Assembly: GCA_032158125.1 (NCBI GenBank)
Contig: JASKOT010000010.1
Span: 62,001 to 126,000, forward strand
From: Papiliotrema nemorosa
Taxonomy: Eukaryota; Basidiomycota; Tremellomycetes; Tremellales; Rhynchogastremaceae
DNA length: 64,000 nt
Reading direction: 5' to 3'
A program made the position numbers and the translations under genes. Under the pieces are notes generated by a model. That model was not told the DNA's origin. It did not search any database and saw only the letters and a program-made list of their open reading frames with translations. Numbering within the stretch: position 1 is the stretch's first letter; each line of letters opens with the position of its first letter. Shown here one piece after another: positions 9,942 through 23,461 of this stretch.

Positions 9942-12900
9942 CTATATTCTTTGTTTGATAGCTCGAGTGATCTGTCTGGCATAAATCAGACAGAATCCCG
10001 TAGCAATCGGCAGCGCCGTCACGACCAGCCAGAATCCCACAAAGAGGAGAATGGGCAACCAAAAGAGGTACAACATTCGATCACCTAAAAGTCAGTACTT
10101 AGTCGTGCAGAAATTGATGAACACATTACTCACTCTTCACCTGTTTGGCGATTTGGCGGCGAGGTGACATGGACCCACTCCTATCCGAATCCCCCTTGGA
10201 TCTGCGACGCTTCGCATTCTTTGCCCGAGCACGCTTGCTCAATTCTTCCGCTCGAGTCAATGGCGTTGAACTAGTCGTCGCACCAGACTGGACAACTGCA
10301 TTGAACGCCGCAGCCGCCATGGCCTGGGTGAACAACCGGACCTCCTCTGGACTCGCCATCTTTTGCAACGTCTCCCACGATGGCGCAGGGAAGGCGACCC
10401 AACCGTTGTCATGATTCTTCTCCCCGACGAGATTATGGATCGGCACAGGGAGTCGATCCCAAACAGCATCGGGCAAGGGGAATTTGATGGATGCAGGAGG
10501 ATCGTGTGTATCGTCTTGCCTCTCTGATCGAGGATGAGCATCATAAGGGGGTGGATCATCGGCCGGAGATGGCGAGACAATGGGCGTAGGTTGCGGTGTA
10601 GCGGACAGAGATGATCTGCGCGACACCACTTTGGGCGAGGTTCGACCCACAGATGCGCTGTGTCGTTTGCGAGATCTCCTGGAGGGTCGTCGTCGAGGTT
10701 TGGTCATAGTACTGGCGGTATCTAATCCCTCATCACTGCCATCGCTCGGATTGTCATCGTCAATCTCGCTCTTGTTCTCGACAGAGACGGCAGAAACGGA
10801 ACCTTCGGCATGCTCCACTTGCTCAGGTTCTGTCGACCATACGGCGGATAGGAGTAATGCTTCGACTTCAGCATGTTCTCCAGCTTTGGCGAGATCCAAC
10901 GGCATTTCTCCAAACAAGGTGGGTCGATCATATGCAGCCCCAGCTTCAATGAGCACTCTGGCAGAGGCCACCTGGCCGACCAGAGAAGCCAGTCCAAGCG
11001 GTGTATACCCGTTGACGTCTTGTAGATCCAGATGCGCACCAATGACTACCAGACGCCGGACGAGTCGATGGTACCCCATAACTGTGGCAATATGCAGCAG
11101 AGTCTGTTGAGCCTCGTTGCGCATGTTGATGCAACCTGAACGCCGGAGCGATCCAGGGGCGTGTGAATCGATTGAAGCGATAAAATTGATGACCTGAGTT
11201 TGGGTATCTCCAGCATCGTCTCGAGGCGAAGGTCCGGCACTCGAGCTGGATTGACCGCCCGAGCTCCAGTCGCTACCGCTGGTGGACCTGGCGGCGAATT
11301 GTTGAGCGAGTTGATAAGCAGCAGGGTTCATCTGACCATAACCAGCTTGGACTTGCATCGCGAGTCGCAATCTGATGGTCAGCTGGGAGCTTTCGTAGAC
11401 GGGATGGGCTCACAGGTCAAGTTCAGAGTGGATATACTTGAAGTAGTGCTGCTTCTCTCCCGCTAATGGCATCGACCCCGAGATTATAATGGGCACATCG
11501 CCCGGCTCCGCAGAGGGAGGCGACAAGCACTGTATGACGGTCGGATCGATCTTTTCCAGCTTTGCCGTACGTTCACCAAACATAACCACAATACCCGGTG
11601 CAAAGCCAGATCCAATGACAGCGATCCGGGTACCTCCACTGACCGGACCCTCGGCAGGAATGACCACTGAGATGGTAGCGGGATTGGGAGCCGGTTGTGG
11701 TGGAGGGACCGGTGGAATTTGATTTATCGGGAGGGTCGGCATGCGAGGTGGGGAGATTGGGTTGGTCGGAGACTGACCGTAAAACAACGGTTGTGTCAAA
11801 GCTTGTTCACTTTCTCCGGCGGTAAAGTCTAAGAAACCCTGCATGTCGTCGTCCGGTACCACACCCGAGTCGCTAAACATTGAACCCTCTGGGAAGTTGC
11901 CTGAGAATACCGACGCGTCGTCGGCGTATGATGAAGCGTGAGAGGAACCGTCGAAGAGATTCTCCAATCCTGCCGACATAGCGTTGGCAATGTCCAGATC
12001 TGCTGTCCCATTGCCGTATGCAGACATCATGGGAGGGGGAACGGAGTCACCGTGCATTTGTTGTTGCTCCAGCGCGTGTAGGGAAGCGAAGGAAGAGAGA
12101 GGATCTCCGCCGAATAGCATCGTATCGTTGTCCAGTGGTCTAGGTACCACTATCGGGCTGGCAACATTGGATGAAGCCGCTGAATGTATGACCGATGGCG
12201 CATTGCTGTTCCCATTGAACTGCGTGAAATCGAATGCCGGTTGGCGAAGTATCCCAGGACTGACAGTGCCGTTTCCACCCTGGTCGAACGTCATCCCTTG
12301 CGACATGATGTCGGTATGCGGGACATTGTTGAGCGAGTGCAATGATGCAGAAGACATGGACCGACCGAATGAAGACACGTCGATAGGTGGAAATTGACCT
12401 TCCATCGACAGTGGCGCAGTCAGAGGTGATTGTGACGGCGGTCGGTCGTAGGGTTTGGCCCCGCGGACGTGTGGAGTCTGTTTTTGGATCACAGCACCAG
12501 CTTCGGATACTGAGACATTTGAAACATCCGAAGGCGTGGGCGACACTCGACGGGACGAGGCAGCGCTGGCACTCGGTCGGCCTTTCTTTGCGCGCGGGAC
12601 GGCAGGATTGCTAGGTCCTTCGGTTTTGGGTCTGGATTTGGAATCGGTCTTGTGATCGTCTGTGATGCGAATCGCATTGGTGATACTGCTCGCAATGATG
12701 GCACCGGTATGTGTGCGAAGCGTAAACTTCACCCTGAAATTAGTACAAGCACAAATTAATGTACTCACTTGAACCCATTTTTCTCCCCATGGCACTTGCC
12801 ATAACAGATCACTCTGAAAGGCAGCCATACGCAACTCCCATCGCGAACTTGGACCTCTGGTGCAGAGTTGAACAAGACAATCTCGTGTCTCCAATCCGGA

Positions 12901-13941
12901 ACTTTGGGATCCCAAGGTGGCTCCTCTACCACCTGACCCGTCTTTTGCGGATCATACTGCTCGGCGTTGGCGCCCGTGATGTACGTCTCAGTCGGCTTGG
13001 ACAAGTCTGGTTTCCTATCGGGCGGAGTGTCTGACTCGGAGTTGCTGGCCTTCTTCTTGTTCGCATCCTTGTTTTGACGACGCTTGGTCTCCCTCATTCT
13101 ACACCGCTTGCAGGCGTAGACTCGCTTGCCATCATTTCCCGACATGTAAACTGCGGTTTCCAGGTATAGCGAGGTCTCGAGAGGCGTAGGTCCTGCTTGT
13201 TGTTGCTTCTTGCTATGCGTTTTGGTCGTCGTGCCGGCTTGTAGCTTGATCGACCGGAAGGTGCCTATGCGCTCGATAGACGTCAAGATGTTGCCTTCTT
13301 GGTCGCGAAGGAGGAGAGGGGCGAGTTGGGGATTTAGAGGGGGGTCGGAAGGAGAGGCAGGTATGAGGCGTAGCAGGTCGAAAATGACTCGGATGGCGGT
13401 CTCCACTCGTTGTTTGGTGATATACTGTGGGTCACCTTGGAGGAGAAGGCGGTTCATACTATCGTTAGCACAGTCTGAACAGATAAACTCACCTTGGCAT
13501 CTGTGCCAAAAAGTGCGCAGGGGTTTCCACCACTTTTAGACCATCCACTTCGATCTGTCTCTTTGGCGGTTCACTTCGAGTGCTCCCTTGATGAGAGACT
13601 GCCGTGGCCCCACTGGCAGCATCGGATGGTCTGCCATTGAGAGAAACGGTAAGATCAAAGTTGAATGGAGGTGGAGCGGGTACTTGAGCGGGAGGGTGCT
13701 GGTTGAAGTTGGGCACAGTGCTCTGGTATCTGCTCATCAATGGTGGTCCTACCCGGCCGAAACACTGCACTGACCCATTGTAAGATTGGTACTGCGGGGA
13801 GAGTGATTTCCTGAAAGGGTGACCCGCCTGCAATTGCTGTAATGTCGGTTTCTGATCTGGAAGGTTGGCTTCGGGAGAAGAGGCGATAGTGGATCGAGGG
13901 GAGTACGCAGAGGATGTCGAGGGGGAGTCGAGGTGCATCAT
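9942..13941 (-). CDS. MGA2: MGA2/SPT23-like membrane-anchored transcriptional regulator (IPT/TIG, ankyrin, C-terminal TM)
   Basis: Multi-exon gene. Start MMHLDSPSTSS (13941); stop TAG 9942-9944. Order of parts: disordered N-terminus; conserved fungal Mga2/Spt23 region (about 12770-13460, including CKRCRMRETKRRQ and ETYITGANAEQYDPQ); Ser/Pro-rich linker; IPT/TIG domain (about 11410-11680, VSGGTRIAVIGSGFAPG); ankyrin repeats (about 10830-11150, TLLHIATVMGYHRLVRRLV and DVNGYTPLGLASLVGQVASA); and, in the last exon, one strongly hydrophobic helix (about 9970-10075, WLPILLFVGFWLVVTALPIA). Yeast Mga2 and Spt23 sit in the ER membrane and are ubiquitinated by Rsp5 and clipped by the proteasome to release an activator of the fatty-acid desaturase gene. 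A PPPY motif (codons 10543-10554) between ankyrins and TM fits Rsp5 WW-domain docking. Complete by architecture. Confidence 0.88.
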
Positions 13942-15474
13942 CTCGAGTGAATTCAGGGAGTTGTCGGATTGATTAGTGGATGGACGTCGAAGTAATGTAT
14001 AAGATGGTCAACACGAGGCTGAGTAAGGAGGACCACTACTCGTCACCGCATGATCCTCTGTGCTCTTCTTCTGGATATGCGTTTTCGGAAAAGTCACTAT
14101 AGAGCGAACCTGATGGAAAGCCGAGAAAGAGGGACCCTGTCGAGGGATGATTGGTGATGTGACTGATGGGTGATGTGGGGTAGTGTTCCAGAACTCCGAG
14201 CGGGAGGCACACAAGCCAATTCCCAACCGCTTTCAATGTACCACTCGGTCGAATATCGTGGTCTGGTCGTCGAAAGATTGGAAGATGCAGCGAAGCGAGC
14301 CGGATATCCGAGCAGTGACGAGTAAGCGTAGAGGCGTGTATGCTCAGATCCCGGATTAGTCGAACACGCCGTGAAAAATTCCGTACTCTCCGCCTATGTC
14401 CCTTCTGCCCCTTCTGAACCAGACTATCGAGAGAATGTCAATAGGCGACAATGACAGAAGCCGACTTTGCGGTTGAAGCTAATAGTGCGGGTTTGGAATT
14501 GGACGAATGGAAAAGCGAGGGGAACGGGGAGTCGATGACCAAAGTGCGCGATTGAATTGGATCGTCGTCGCACTCCACTCGACTGGGTGCCTATTCTGCC
14601 TCTCGGATCGTTCTCGGTTCGATTCTCCCTCCCTTCCAATTGGAAGCTAAGCGTGTCTACGTGTAACTCAGTATGCAGAGAGTGTGGGAGAAATCGTCTG
14701 CGCCGAATACAAGGGACGAGAGGGTGGTCAATGTCGGATACATGAGCCAGTTTGGATATAGCAAGCCCAGGTATGGTGGGTGGCAAAAATGTGAGCCCCC
14801 CTTACCCTTTCGATGGTCAACAAGGCAGTACAGCATGCTTTGCAACAACACTCTCCCGCCCAGAAATCAGGCATGATGTGCGACAGCCGCTGCACAAGCC
14901 TTGGCAGCCTGTAGTCGTGATGCCATACTGACGAATTCCACAAAGCGCCGATTCACCCCGGGCACAAATTCTGGTCTTCCCACGCTTGTCTCCGCCCTGT
15001 CAAATGAGGAACAAAGCGGTCCACTGTGAGGATACACTATCTTCTGGATGCTACGCAGTCCCTGAGGGCTGGGACTAAACGGCTTGAGCTCAACTGCGGC
15101 GGCAATGGAGCCTCCTCCTTGTTCCACGCACGACAAGTACTGCGGGGAGATATCTCACACCAACAAGCAGAGTCTGATAAGCAACCTCCACCCTTACTCG
15201 CCTCTAGGTCTTATCGCAGTCTTGACCCTGGCCCTATACAAACTTTACATCCTCCATCTCTGCCTGAGGATATCCTCTCTTGTGCTCGCAACCGTGCATT
15301 GACTTCGCAAACTGACTTCCCCTATTGATATATGAAAGTATGATAAGCATGATTGATATGATTGATATGATCCTATTGTAGAGTTACACCCAATACCCGT
15401 TCGTCTGCCATCCGCGCCCAAGCCCTAGAGTACACTTTGCTCACCACTGTCTCCAATGATACCGACCCATCAGG
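13942..15474. other. Intergenic: long MGA2 upstream region
   Basis: 1.5 kb between the MGA2-like start and the carrier stop. A small tandem repeat of GATTGATAT lies at 15351-15371. A 72-codon plus-strand frame (15084-15302) has one hydrophobic stretch but no recognisable family, and minus-strand frames are equally short. I support no gene here. The length suggests a long regulatory region or leader for MGA2. Confidence 0.45.
15351..15371. repeat. Short tandem repeat, unit GATTGATAT
   Basis: Two full 9-base units followed by GAT, downstream of the carrier stop codon. AT-rich and small; probably a simple 3'-flank repeat. Confidence 0.6.
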
Positions 15475-17090
15475 TCAAACAACACGATCGTCCGTTTCTA
15501 GATTCTCTAATTTCGCCAAAAGATCCCTGACTGTCTCAAATGTATAGAATGAGACGGCTATAGAAGGAGTGACCTTTATCAGGTTCGGCACCAGACCACG
15601 GCTTGATGATTAGCGCTGTCACTGAAGGCTACCCAAGTGGGGCTCACTACATGGCACGCCAAAACCCCTCTTGCCTTATGCTGCTCCTCATGACTTCTAT
15701 TGCTCCGGTCCTGCGACCGTCCGCACTCAGACCGGCCACTTGCAACTTTCTTCTCAGAACATCGAAAGGATGGGTGAAGAGAAGAGAGATGGCTCCTGAC
15801 ATTGCCCCGCTGAGCAGTTTTCGACATGCCAAGTTGGCCTCGGACACGTTCGGATCGCGGACAACCTCAGAAGGCAGGATGTACGTTTTCACTAGTCCGT
15901 CAACGGCTATCATTGACGTTGGGCCAGACTAACAAGTCTCATATATGTAGAAATTGAGCGAAACTATACATTAGTCCATGTCTTTGGTAGAACCTTGCGG
16001 GCTTACCATAGGGAGCCACTCCGACTGCGGTTGCCCAACAGCCCCGACTTTGGTAAGTTCCACCTACCAAGGACGCTCGTCGGGACTCACTATAAACCTC
16101 TGATCCCGCCTTCCGTCCTGTACACTTTCTTTGTCATGCCCACCATACCCAACTTCCCATCCTCAGCCGTGAATGCGGATCGAGCAGACGAACCCGACAT
16201 GGCCATGTTGGCAGTAGCAATCGAAAGCCGTGCACGGACAAGATCAAGAGGGTACGTTGCGGCTGTCTGGGTCAGTCTACGGCAACACTGAAAAGCCGGA
16301 GTGACACACCGACAGCCAAGATTCCCGCACCGGCTCCTGCTGTCAGGCGAAGTGGTGTTGACAGGACCTCTTCTCCCGACCATTGTCCTAGGACCTTCTT
16401 GAATGCACCGTAGGACTTGTTGTCAGCCCTTCGTTGGCCAGAATTGGTAAGACCTACCGTGAACTGCAACGCAGAGTAAGGCAGAATCTATACATTGTCA
16501 GCTTAGCAAAAGCTGTAAGCATGTTTACCCACCCTCACAACGTTGATGCCATTGCCCTTCATGAACCCGGCAAAACCCTCTGCCTTCCACATACGAACCA
16601 AAGATGTCCATACTCCTCCATATGCTTCTGACGGAGCAGCCTTCCCAGTCGCAGCTTGCACTTGCCTACATCGTCAGCGTTTTGGAATATACTCCCTGGA
16701 AGCCGACTTGCAAGATGATCTTCAGCCGTTCGAGTGGAGAAACCACTGTACGACTGGTCGCACCGGCTAGACCACCTGGATGATTAGCCGCCCAGCTCTG
16801 TGTAGCCTTGATGTATGGTACGCACCTGCAATGAACGTATTGATCACGACCTGGTTGTCCATGACAATCTCCTTGATCCGCTCTTTGAAACTCGTGGGAT
16901 TCGTCCCGAGGTATGCAGTTGCCTCGTTATCACTCGAATCGGGCGATATTGAAATGGTCCGATTCTGCGGGATTTCGACCAATGCAGTAGTATCGGGGAG
17001 AGGTGCAGAGGGAGTGGTGATGCTATATGATGTGGTCGAACTTGAAGTGGACGAAGATGGAGATGAGAAAGCGACCTGGTAGCTGGGCAT
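15475..17090 (-). CDS. Mitochondrial carrier, YPR011C/SLC25-type (possible APS/PAPS carrier)
   Basis: Multi-exon gene from ATG 17088-17090 to TGA 15475-15477. All three mitochondrial carrier signatures are visible: TVVSPLERLK near 16770, ATYPLDLVRARLSI (about 16210-16260) and FTHPFDVLRRKLQ (about 15745-15790). The C-terminus, rebuilt over the last intron, reads RGLVPNLIKVTPSIAVSFYT. The order of motifs and details such as SIATANM and EGGIRGLYR resemble yeast YPR011C, which transports adenosine 5'-phosphosulfate and PAPS. Related SLC25A42/LEU5 carriers are the alternative. A Ser/Thr-rich N-terminal extension of about 70 residues precedes the first repeat. Located in the inner mitochondrial membrane by family. 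It shares a 632-base divergent upstream region with OPA3, another mitochondrial gene. Confidence 0.85.
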
Positions 17091-17722
17091 GGACGGGCAT
17101 GAGACCCATCCGGGAATGAGGTGTGGGATGCAATGCAATGATGAAGCTCGTCACAAGCGCTGAAGGGATATGGCGGTTATTGGCGCATCAAGCGGACCTG
17201 CGATCGTCGATCTGTTACCGAGGAAAGCTGAGTCCTTTGGATCAGTCTTGTCAGAACTGCTCGTCGTTGATGCTGTAATGCGAAAGAGTTTGAGGAATGA
17301 GCTGGTCTTTGGGGATGGTTTGATTCCAAAGGTGCGTCAGACATCTCGGGGCGAGCCGGGATAACGATTGGGCTCCAGAAAACGTCTCGGCGCGCGTCAA
17401 GGTCCGATCGCGGATTTATCGTCAACAACGCGGAGCAACGGTCATGGTGGTGCTTTCTTGGTTATGCATGTGATAGTACGCAGCCTGACGAGGGTTCCCT
17501 CAACAATCATCAATGCGCTCCTGCATGGATGGCTTTGTGGTCAAGGTGGAGTGGCCTGTTGGAAGTGATACTAGAAACAACCCACTTCGCGGTGATCGCC
17601 GACTTTGCCGGTATACCACCAAAGCGTTGTGCAGATCCAGGTTATTCCGGGCAAGTAGTCACGACTGATACTGCTCGCACAGTTCATGAAATGACCCGGT
17701 AGACAAGTGAACACAGCTCGTA
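17091..17722. promoter_or_regulatory. Divergent promoter region: carrier / OPA3
   Basis: 632 bases between the start codons of two divergent genes for mitochondrial proteins. No TATA box or clear repeat was seen. Both genes must draw their promoters from this interval. Confidence 0.5.
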
Positions 17723-18560
17723 ATGGCTTCTATCAAGATCTTCAGTTTGGCCGTGAAGGTGAGTTGGGCCTCGCAGCATTGCTATCCCCGTAAAATGGTC
17801 GAACTGACCCAAAGACATTGGCCAAACCTATAGCAAACACCATCAAGGCACAGGCTACACAGTGAGGTGTCGCGTAATCGTATCGAGACTGTTCAACTGA
17901 TCTGTGCAGACATGAATCGTTCAAAAACCTTTGCATTGGTCTCGCACAAGTAAGTGTATTGTTGTAGGATATGTCGTCTGACAATTCCAGCGAATGCACC
18001 GCACAGAAGCTAGAATGAGGATGGGTCTGTTGAACGAAGAAGCCAAGAACATCAAGCCTCTCAACGATACAAGGCAAGTTGCCCGTCAGCGCTGAAGATT
18101 AGAGGCATCATTGAACAATCGCAGGGCTGTACAGAATGGGGCTACGACATTAGCAGAATCATTTTTATTCCTCGTTGGCGCCGGGTTAGTCTTGGGGGAA
18201 TCGTATAGATCTTCTAGATCAAACGCAAAACGACGCGATGATGTGGCTGAAAGATTGGAGAACCTCGAGACGGAGATACAGACATTGCGGACTGCATTGG
18301 ACGGAGGAGGGAGTATAGGTGAAAGTATAGCTGAAGTCAAGCAACAGTGAGTTGCAATCCCGCTGGCCGCAGCTTACATTAGGAATGAGCGACTGCAGAC
18401 TGTACTGGAGACAGTCATAAATAACGGCCTCAAGGCGAGCTGGGCTTCATTAGGGCATGGCGAGGACAACAGTCAGGTTCTGTCGCTTTTACAGGCCAAC
18501 AAGGGAACAGGTGTTGTAAGTGGCGATGCAGCTATAATAGAGGCTCCGAATGCATCATGA
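17723..18560 (+). CDS. OPA3: OPA3-like mitochondrial/lipid-associated protein
   Basis: Six exons. Joined, the protein begins MASIKIFSLAVKTLAKPIAN and continues through IGLAQRMHRTEARMRMGLL and NGATTLAESFLFLVGAGLVL, matching the OPA3 family (conserved N-terminal targeting helix, QxxHRxExR-like segment, hydrophobic helix near the middle). A coiled-coil tail follows (RLENLETEIQTLRTAL), ending at TGA 18558-18560. About 200 residues, near family length. OPA3 proteins are small mitochondrial proteins implicated in membrane and lipid homeostasis. Frame conservation requires the fourth intron (18074-18124) to start with GC rather than GT, followed by AAGT: a GC-AG intron. The neighbour upstream is a divergent mitochondrial carrier. 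Confidence 0.86.
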
Positions 18561-19619
18561 CACTTTTGCACACGGGATTCTGGCACGGGGCGTTCTTGTA
18601 TATGATATGGCAAAAGCCGGACTGTTTTTGTGTAGAGACGTTCTCGATGGGAATAGGCGTAAAAGCAGATTGGTTTAGGCACAAATGGCGTGGTGGCAAA
18701 CGTTCTTGCTGCGTCACGAGATGCTCGCATGGTCTGATCACCGGCAATCGCTGGAATCGCGCTAGAATCTGCGGGGGACCGAAAGAGGATATTCAGTCTG
18801 AACGTTGAAGAGCACGAGAAGAAAGCTTCTCCTTCCCGAGCTCGACACGCTATAACTCGAGATGGCTCGTTCTCGTTTACACCATATATGAATACAAAAT
18901 GTATGAATGCATACAAAGCGACCAGAGCTGTTCGTAATGTCTACGTGTCGACGCCACTGGCGTAGTGCAAAGGAAAACAGAGTGCCACATTGGGAAAACA
19001 CCGGTTGAGGCGATTCCCCAGGCTGGGCGGCGAGAGGGAGAGGGTGAGGATGGGTCGTGTATGCGTGGGTCGCAGTCCTCCGAAGCCCACCCTCCCTTTT
19101 CACAGGAATCAAACCCTCCCAGGTACTCACCTCTCTGCATCGAAACCTACTAGATCGACTCTTCTCTCAAAGCAAACACTGTGTTGATCAGTTCTGGCCA
19201 GGCTACCTCTGAGGAACCAGCTACTCCGGACATTCCTACAAGGTCATCACCCCGCCAAACTGCCCTCGGCTTGATCGTCACGACTTCGGCGCTCATCGGC
19301 ACGCTTCACAAAGAGCTTCAACACATCAAAACGCTCAAAGATCTTCATCCGTCTCAATCTCTGGGCTTGAACTCATTTGGAACATCCACTCGGTCTTTAC
19401 TACGTGAGCATCTCTTCATTGCTTCTGGGCAGCTGGAATGACGTTTGCTTACCTTTGGTTGCTTTCCCCCGGCTACTCGTGATTTTCCGCTCGTCTCTCC
19501 CGCCCTTGCTTCACCAACCCGGTTTCACTCCTCTCTTCTCAACCCTGCTTTCAACCCTCTTCTACCTTCGTCCTTGCATCCGATAGCCTCGTACCGCTTC
19601 ACTCGTCGACTACCTCAAC
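18561..19619. promoter_or_regulatory. HOG1 upstream region and pyrimidine-rich leader
   Basis: 1.06 kb between OPA3 and HOG1, same strand. The last ~240 bases (about 19380-19619) are rich in C and T, as in many fungal 5' leaders that precede highly expressed genes. I found no coding frame with family resemblance. Confidence 0.45.
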
Positions 19620-21225
<1,606 letters not shown>

Positions 21226-21525
21226 AGGGATTTGATGACGGACGATCGGTCGGACTATGCCTGATCGATGAATCCGTTTCACTCGCATTCTGGCTCATTT
21301 GTATTCCATCAGTTTTTCCGCGCTTCCTTTCATTCGGTACACTGTTAGAAGGCAACATTTACGATTTGGTCGAATCGTTCTCCCCTTTTTCGTTGGCTAT
21401 ATATATTTTCCTCTTTCTTCATACATACATGACATGGAATCGAATAAAGCTGTCTCGAGGCGCCAGCGTGAACTATGGCCGCGATGCATGTCGTTGAAAA
21501 GACGCAAGGGTAAGAGGTGGGAAAT
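21226..21525. other. Convergent 3' region: HOG1 / MSF1
   Basis: 300 bases holding the 3' ends of two converging genes. Contains AT-rich stretches such as TATATATATTTT near 21401 suitable for transcript ends. No gene. Confidence 0.5.
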
Positions 21526-23017
21526 CTACCTCATTTCGATGCCCATCTCGGCTATTACTCGCTTCTCGACTTGAGCCTGCAATACGTTTACTTCTTCATT
21601 GGACAAGGACCTGTCCATGCTCCTGTAATTCAACCTGAACGTCTTGCTCTTTCTGCCCGTTTTGGGGTGGGTGAACTCATCAATCTGTCCATCAATTTCC
21701 TTCTCTTTTGAGCTGAGAGAAGGTGGACTCACTTTTTCGACGGTTTCCACCAGATCTCCGACAATATCCCTCACAATCTCGCAATAGTCATTCTCGTGCC
21801 ATCCCTTTGATGCGTCTTGACCATGTGCTTGGCCGAGACCACCGGCGTGGCTACCTCCTTCGACCACGGGCTCCTCGGGGATCCAGAAAGACATGTCACG
21901 GAGACAAGGTGGGTATTTGGAGTATGGCTTGAAAGTGGTGATGCCCCCCGAGGCGAACTGGGAGATGAAACGGGGATCTTCAGACCAGAAGAGACGAATA
22001 TCGGGTATCGAAAAGAGTACCATGGCTAGCCGCTCCAACCCCAATCCAAATGCCCATCCAGCTTTATGGGATACGCCTCATGTAAGAGAGATCACATGGC
22101 AATGGAATCGACTCACCCGCTTGATCAAGCGTCTTCTGCATGACCACTCCACATCCGAGCAATTCCAACCATTGTCCATTCCACCATACTTCCACCTCAT
22201 AACTCGGCGTGGTGAATGGGAAAAACGCCTCGATCCACCTCACTCTTAACGGTTCTCCATCTTTCGTCGCTATAGGTCCGAACAGCTTGAATATCAAGCT
22301 ATTGAGCGAATGTTTCAAGTGCCGAGTGATCTGTTCCGCATGGACGGGATCGTGGTGGGCTTGATAAGGGTTGGAGTGGGATATTGTGGTCGGATCTTCA
22401 ATGATCAGAGGACACTCTGCCAATTGCGCCTCGAGGTATTGATTGAGTTCGGGAAGGGTATGTAGGTCGGTAGTGGGCCATACGTGGGTACCTTCCATCT
22501 GGTGGAATACTGGATAGTGGCTTTTATCAATTTCGTCTCTCCTATACACGTCGGCAGAGAGAACCCAGGCGTCTTTCCCACTTGAATACTCTTCCACTTC
22601 GTGTGCGGAAGTATGGGTACGTAGCATGTATTCCTTGTTGAGGTAGTATGAGTCGGATAGAGCTCGACCAGGGTGATCCGGGGCAAATCCTAGCTCGTCA
22701 AAGTTTTTGGACACGGTGACGATGGGGGAAGAAGGGACGCTAGGGGTGTATTGGGAGAAATGGGATTCGATGATGTTTCGTAATATTTGCAAAGGGTGAG
22801 AATTAACATGAAGGAGTTTCCGATCAAGCTTGTCGAGGATGGAGGGAGGGGTGTTGGAATTGGAATCTCGCGTATACGTCTTTCCGTTGATTTGGTATGG
22901 GGAGTGGTTGGTCGAATGAGCGCGTCGCGAGTACCCGGCCGAGATCTTCGGCTGGCCCATGTGCTTGAGGCACCTCGAGCAGGTCCTTGTAGCCCTAATG
23001 GACGAAGTGAGCAACAT
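21526..23017 (-). CDS. MSF1: Mitochondrial phenylalanyl-tRNA synthetase
   Basis: Start ATG 23015-23017, three exons, stop at 21526. It begins with an Arg/Ser-rich presequence ([16 protein letters not shown]) consistent with mitochondrial import. The class II catalytic core contains [14 protein letters not shown], the motif-2-like region [10 protein letters not shown], the [20 protein letters not shown] segment, and motif 3 [20 protein letters not shown] (after an intron). The final exon gives the C-terminal ferredoxin-fold anticodon-binding domain ([33 protein letters not shown]). This is the monomeric FARS2/Msf1 architecture that charges mitochondrial tRNA-Phe. About 460 residues, as expected. 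Shares a 444-base divergent upstream region with the RNA-dependent RNA polymerase gene. Confidence 0.95.
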
Positions 23018-23461
23018 GTCGCAGAACAGGCCAGTCTAGATTGAGATAGACAAATGCGTGGGCCAATCTAATCTAATCCAACCCACAGGCAACTTTCTGA
23101 AACGTCGATCCACCTCGGCGATCGCCGCTTACCTGTTTGGTTTCGACTGATGTCCAGCGTTGACGGTTATTCACGAAAGATCAACACTTACTCTGCGTCC
23201 AGCGAAGGCGCCGAAGCAGTAACACGGGTGACACAAGAGAATGGCTCGCACGGGATGCTCGATGAGGTATGCGACGGGAGCTCAGCGATTAACAACTTGA
23301 TGATCACTCCCAGACTACCCCTGAAGGTACCCTCAAATCACGACCGGCCTCGGATCAAGAATCAGTCGCGTCGAACGTCCCACGCGCATCTCAAATGGTT
23401 TTAGATCTCTTGCCCATCTTCCTTCCTTTCGTCTCTAAGTGAACTGTGAGGCAAATTGGCG
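23018..23461. promoter_or_regulatory. Divergent promoter region: MSF1 / RDP1
   Basis: 444 bases between divergent start codons. Short AATCT-like repeats occur near 23065-23080. A small plus-strand frame (23150-23404) ends before the RDP1 start and has no family resemblance, so I treat it as noncoding. Confidence 0.45.

Noticed and set aside
15084..15302. Plus-strand 72-codon frame with one hydrophobic stretch
   Set aside because: Short, overlaps equally good frames on the other strand, no conserved motif and no evident splice partners.
23150..23404. Plus-strand frame upstream of RDP1 as an extra N-terminal exon
   Set aside because: The ATG at 23462 starts a frame that splices cleanly into the rest of RDP1, and the upstream frame has no donor joining it in phase that I could find.
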